Assembly (NCBI GenBank): GCA_003427395.1
Contig: BFEA01000100.1
Location: 998,842-1,029,612 of the forward strand
Source of the DNA: Chara braunii
Lineage: Eukaryota > Streptophyta > Charophyceae > Charales > Characeae
Length of the DNA: 30,771 nt
Reading direction: 5' to 3'
The notes beneath the pieces are model-generated. The model ran no database searches, had not been told where the DNA came from, and was given only the letters and a program-made list of their open reading frames with translations. Below are positions 30,499 to 30,771 of this stretch, one piece after another (positions within the stretch are counted from its first letter, which is position 1; the number at the start of each line of letters is the position of its first letter). Made by a program: the position numbers and the translations under genes.

Positions 30499-30771
30499 AC
30501 CACTGGAGCGCTGAAATTCATCCGACCAGAGACACTTCTACTCTATTTTTTCCGGCTGCTTGTATTATACGGGAAAGGTAATGGTGGTTGAACTAGGTCC
30601 ATTTTACAGAGCTGTCCTTCAGCTCCCTTGCGTTTTGTCCTACATACGGATGCTGTCCTCTATAAACGGAAATCCAATCACATTTTGGAGGGTTACTCAT
30701 CTCTCACGATCTGCAGTTTAATGGCAGTGCAATCGCTGATGACCTAACTATCGTATCAAGACAAAAAAAAA
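30499..30771. other. Flank beyond the 5' LTR
   Basis: Similarity to the other LTR stops at 30,498. I see no gene here. The sequence ends in a short poly(A) run at the window edge. Confidence 0.6.

Overview
The window looks like repeat-rich, gene-poor nuclear DNA of a eukaryote. There is no intact cellular gene, no operon-like packing and no bacterial signal. It holds long GA/CT dinucleotide runs, several small inverted-repeat transposons, a decayed Ty3/gypsy LTR retrotransposon and large inverted duplications. A plant or other algal/streptophyte-like genome fits, because two missense changes in the retroelement sit in C-A-G context, as expected from deamination of CHG-methylated cytosine. I cannot name the organism.

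Region 1 (about 182-14,905) is the most unusual part. It is one very large, imperfect inverted arrangement centred near 8,293. Blocks read left to right in the left half recur, reverse-complemented and in the same order, in the right half. The shared blocks are: an outer block (494-1,180 with 14,340-14,905); a block near 2,530-2,720 with 13,850-13,960; an array of a ~25-bp motif repeated every 60-105 bp (2,762-3,500 with 12,590-13,190); a block at 3,530-4,030 with 12,060-12,460; a short remnant that is coding-like in both copies (7,477-7,499 with 8,821-8,843); and a central pair of ~150-bp arms (8,118-8,268 with 8,318-8,470). Between these anchors the halves have diverged: the left interior is A/C-rich and the right interior G/A-rich with degenerate ~175-bp tandem units. 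A 522-bp TA-flanked element sits in the right half at a site that is empty in the left half, which confirms that the halves are homologous.

Region 2 (14,906-16,659) is mostly unassigned spacer and includes an old LTR fragment at 16,085-16,430.

Region 3 (about 16,660-30,498) is a minus-strand Ty3/gypsy element with ~2.4-kb LTRs, which differ at about 30 of ~240 positions in a stretch I counted. The 5' LTR is at high coordinates. Reading leftward come gag with a CCHC-like knuckle, protease (DTGS), an acidic spacer, reverse transcriptase (FDV and YMDD), RNase H, a linker with a GA microsatellite, a PHD-finger-like segment, the integrase core and a GPF-like integrase tail. A ~2-kb poorly coding 3' region follows, then the 3' LTR, which holds an assembly gap. 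The element is dead: it has in-frame stops, frameshifts, substituted integrase catalytic residues, a 230-bp inverted-repeat insertion in the protease region, and a 521-bp TA element in the 5' LTR that is a second copy of the one in Region 1. The last ~270 bp are unassigned flank.
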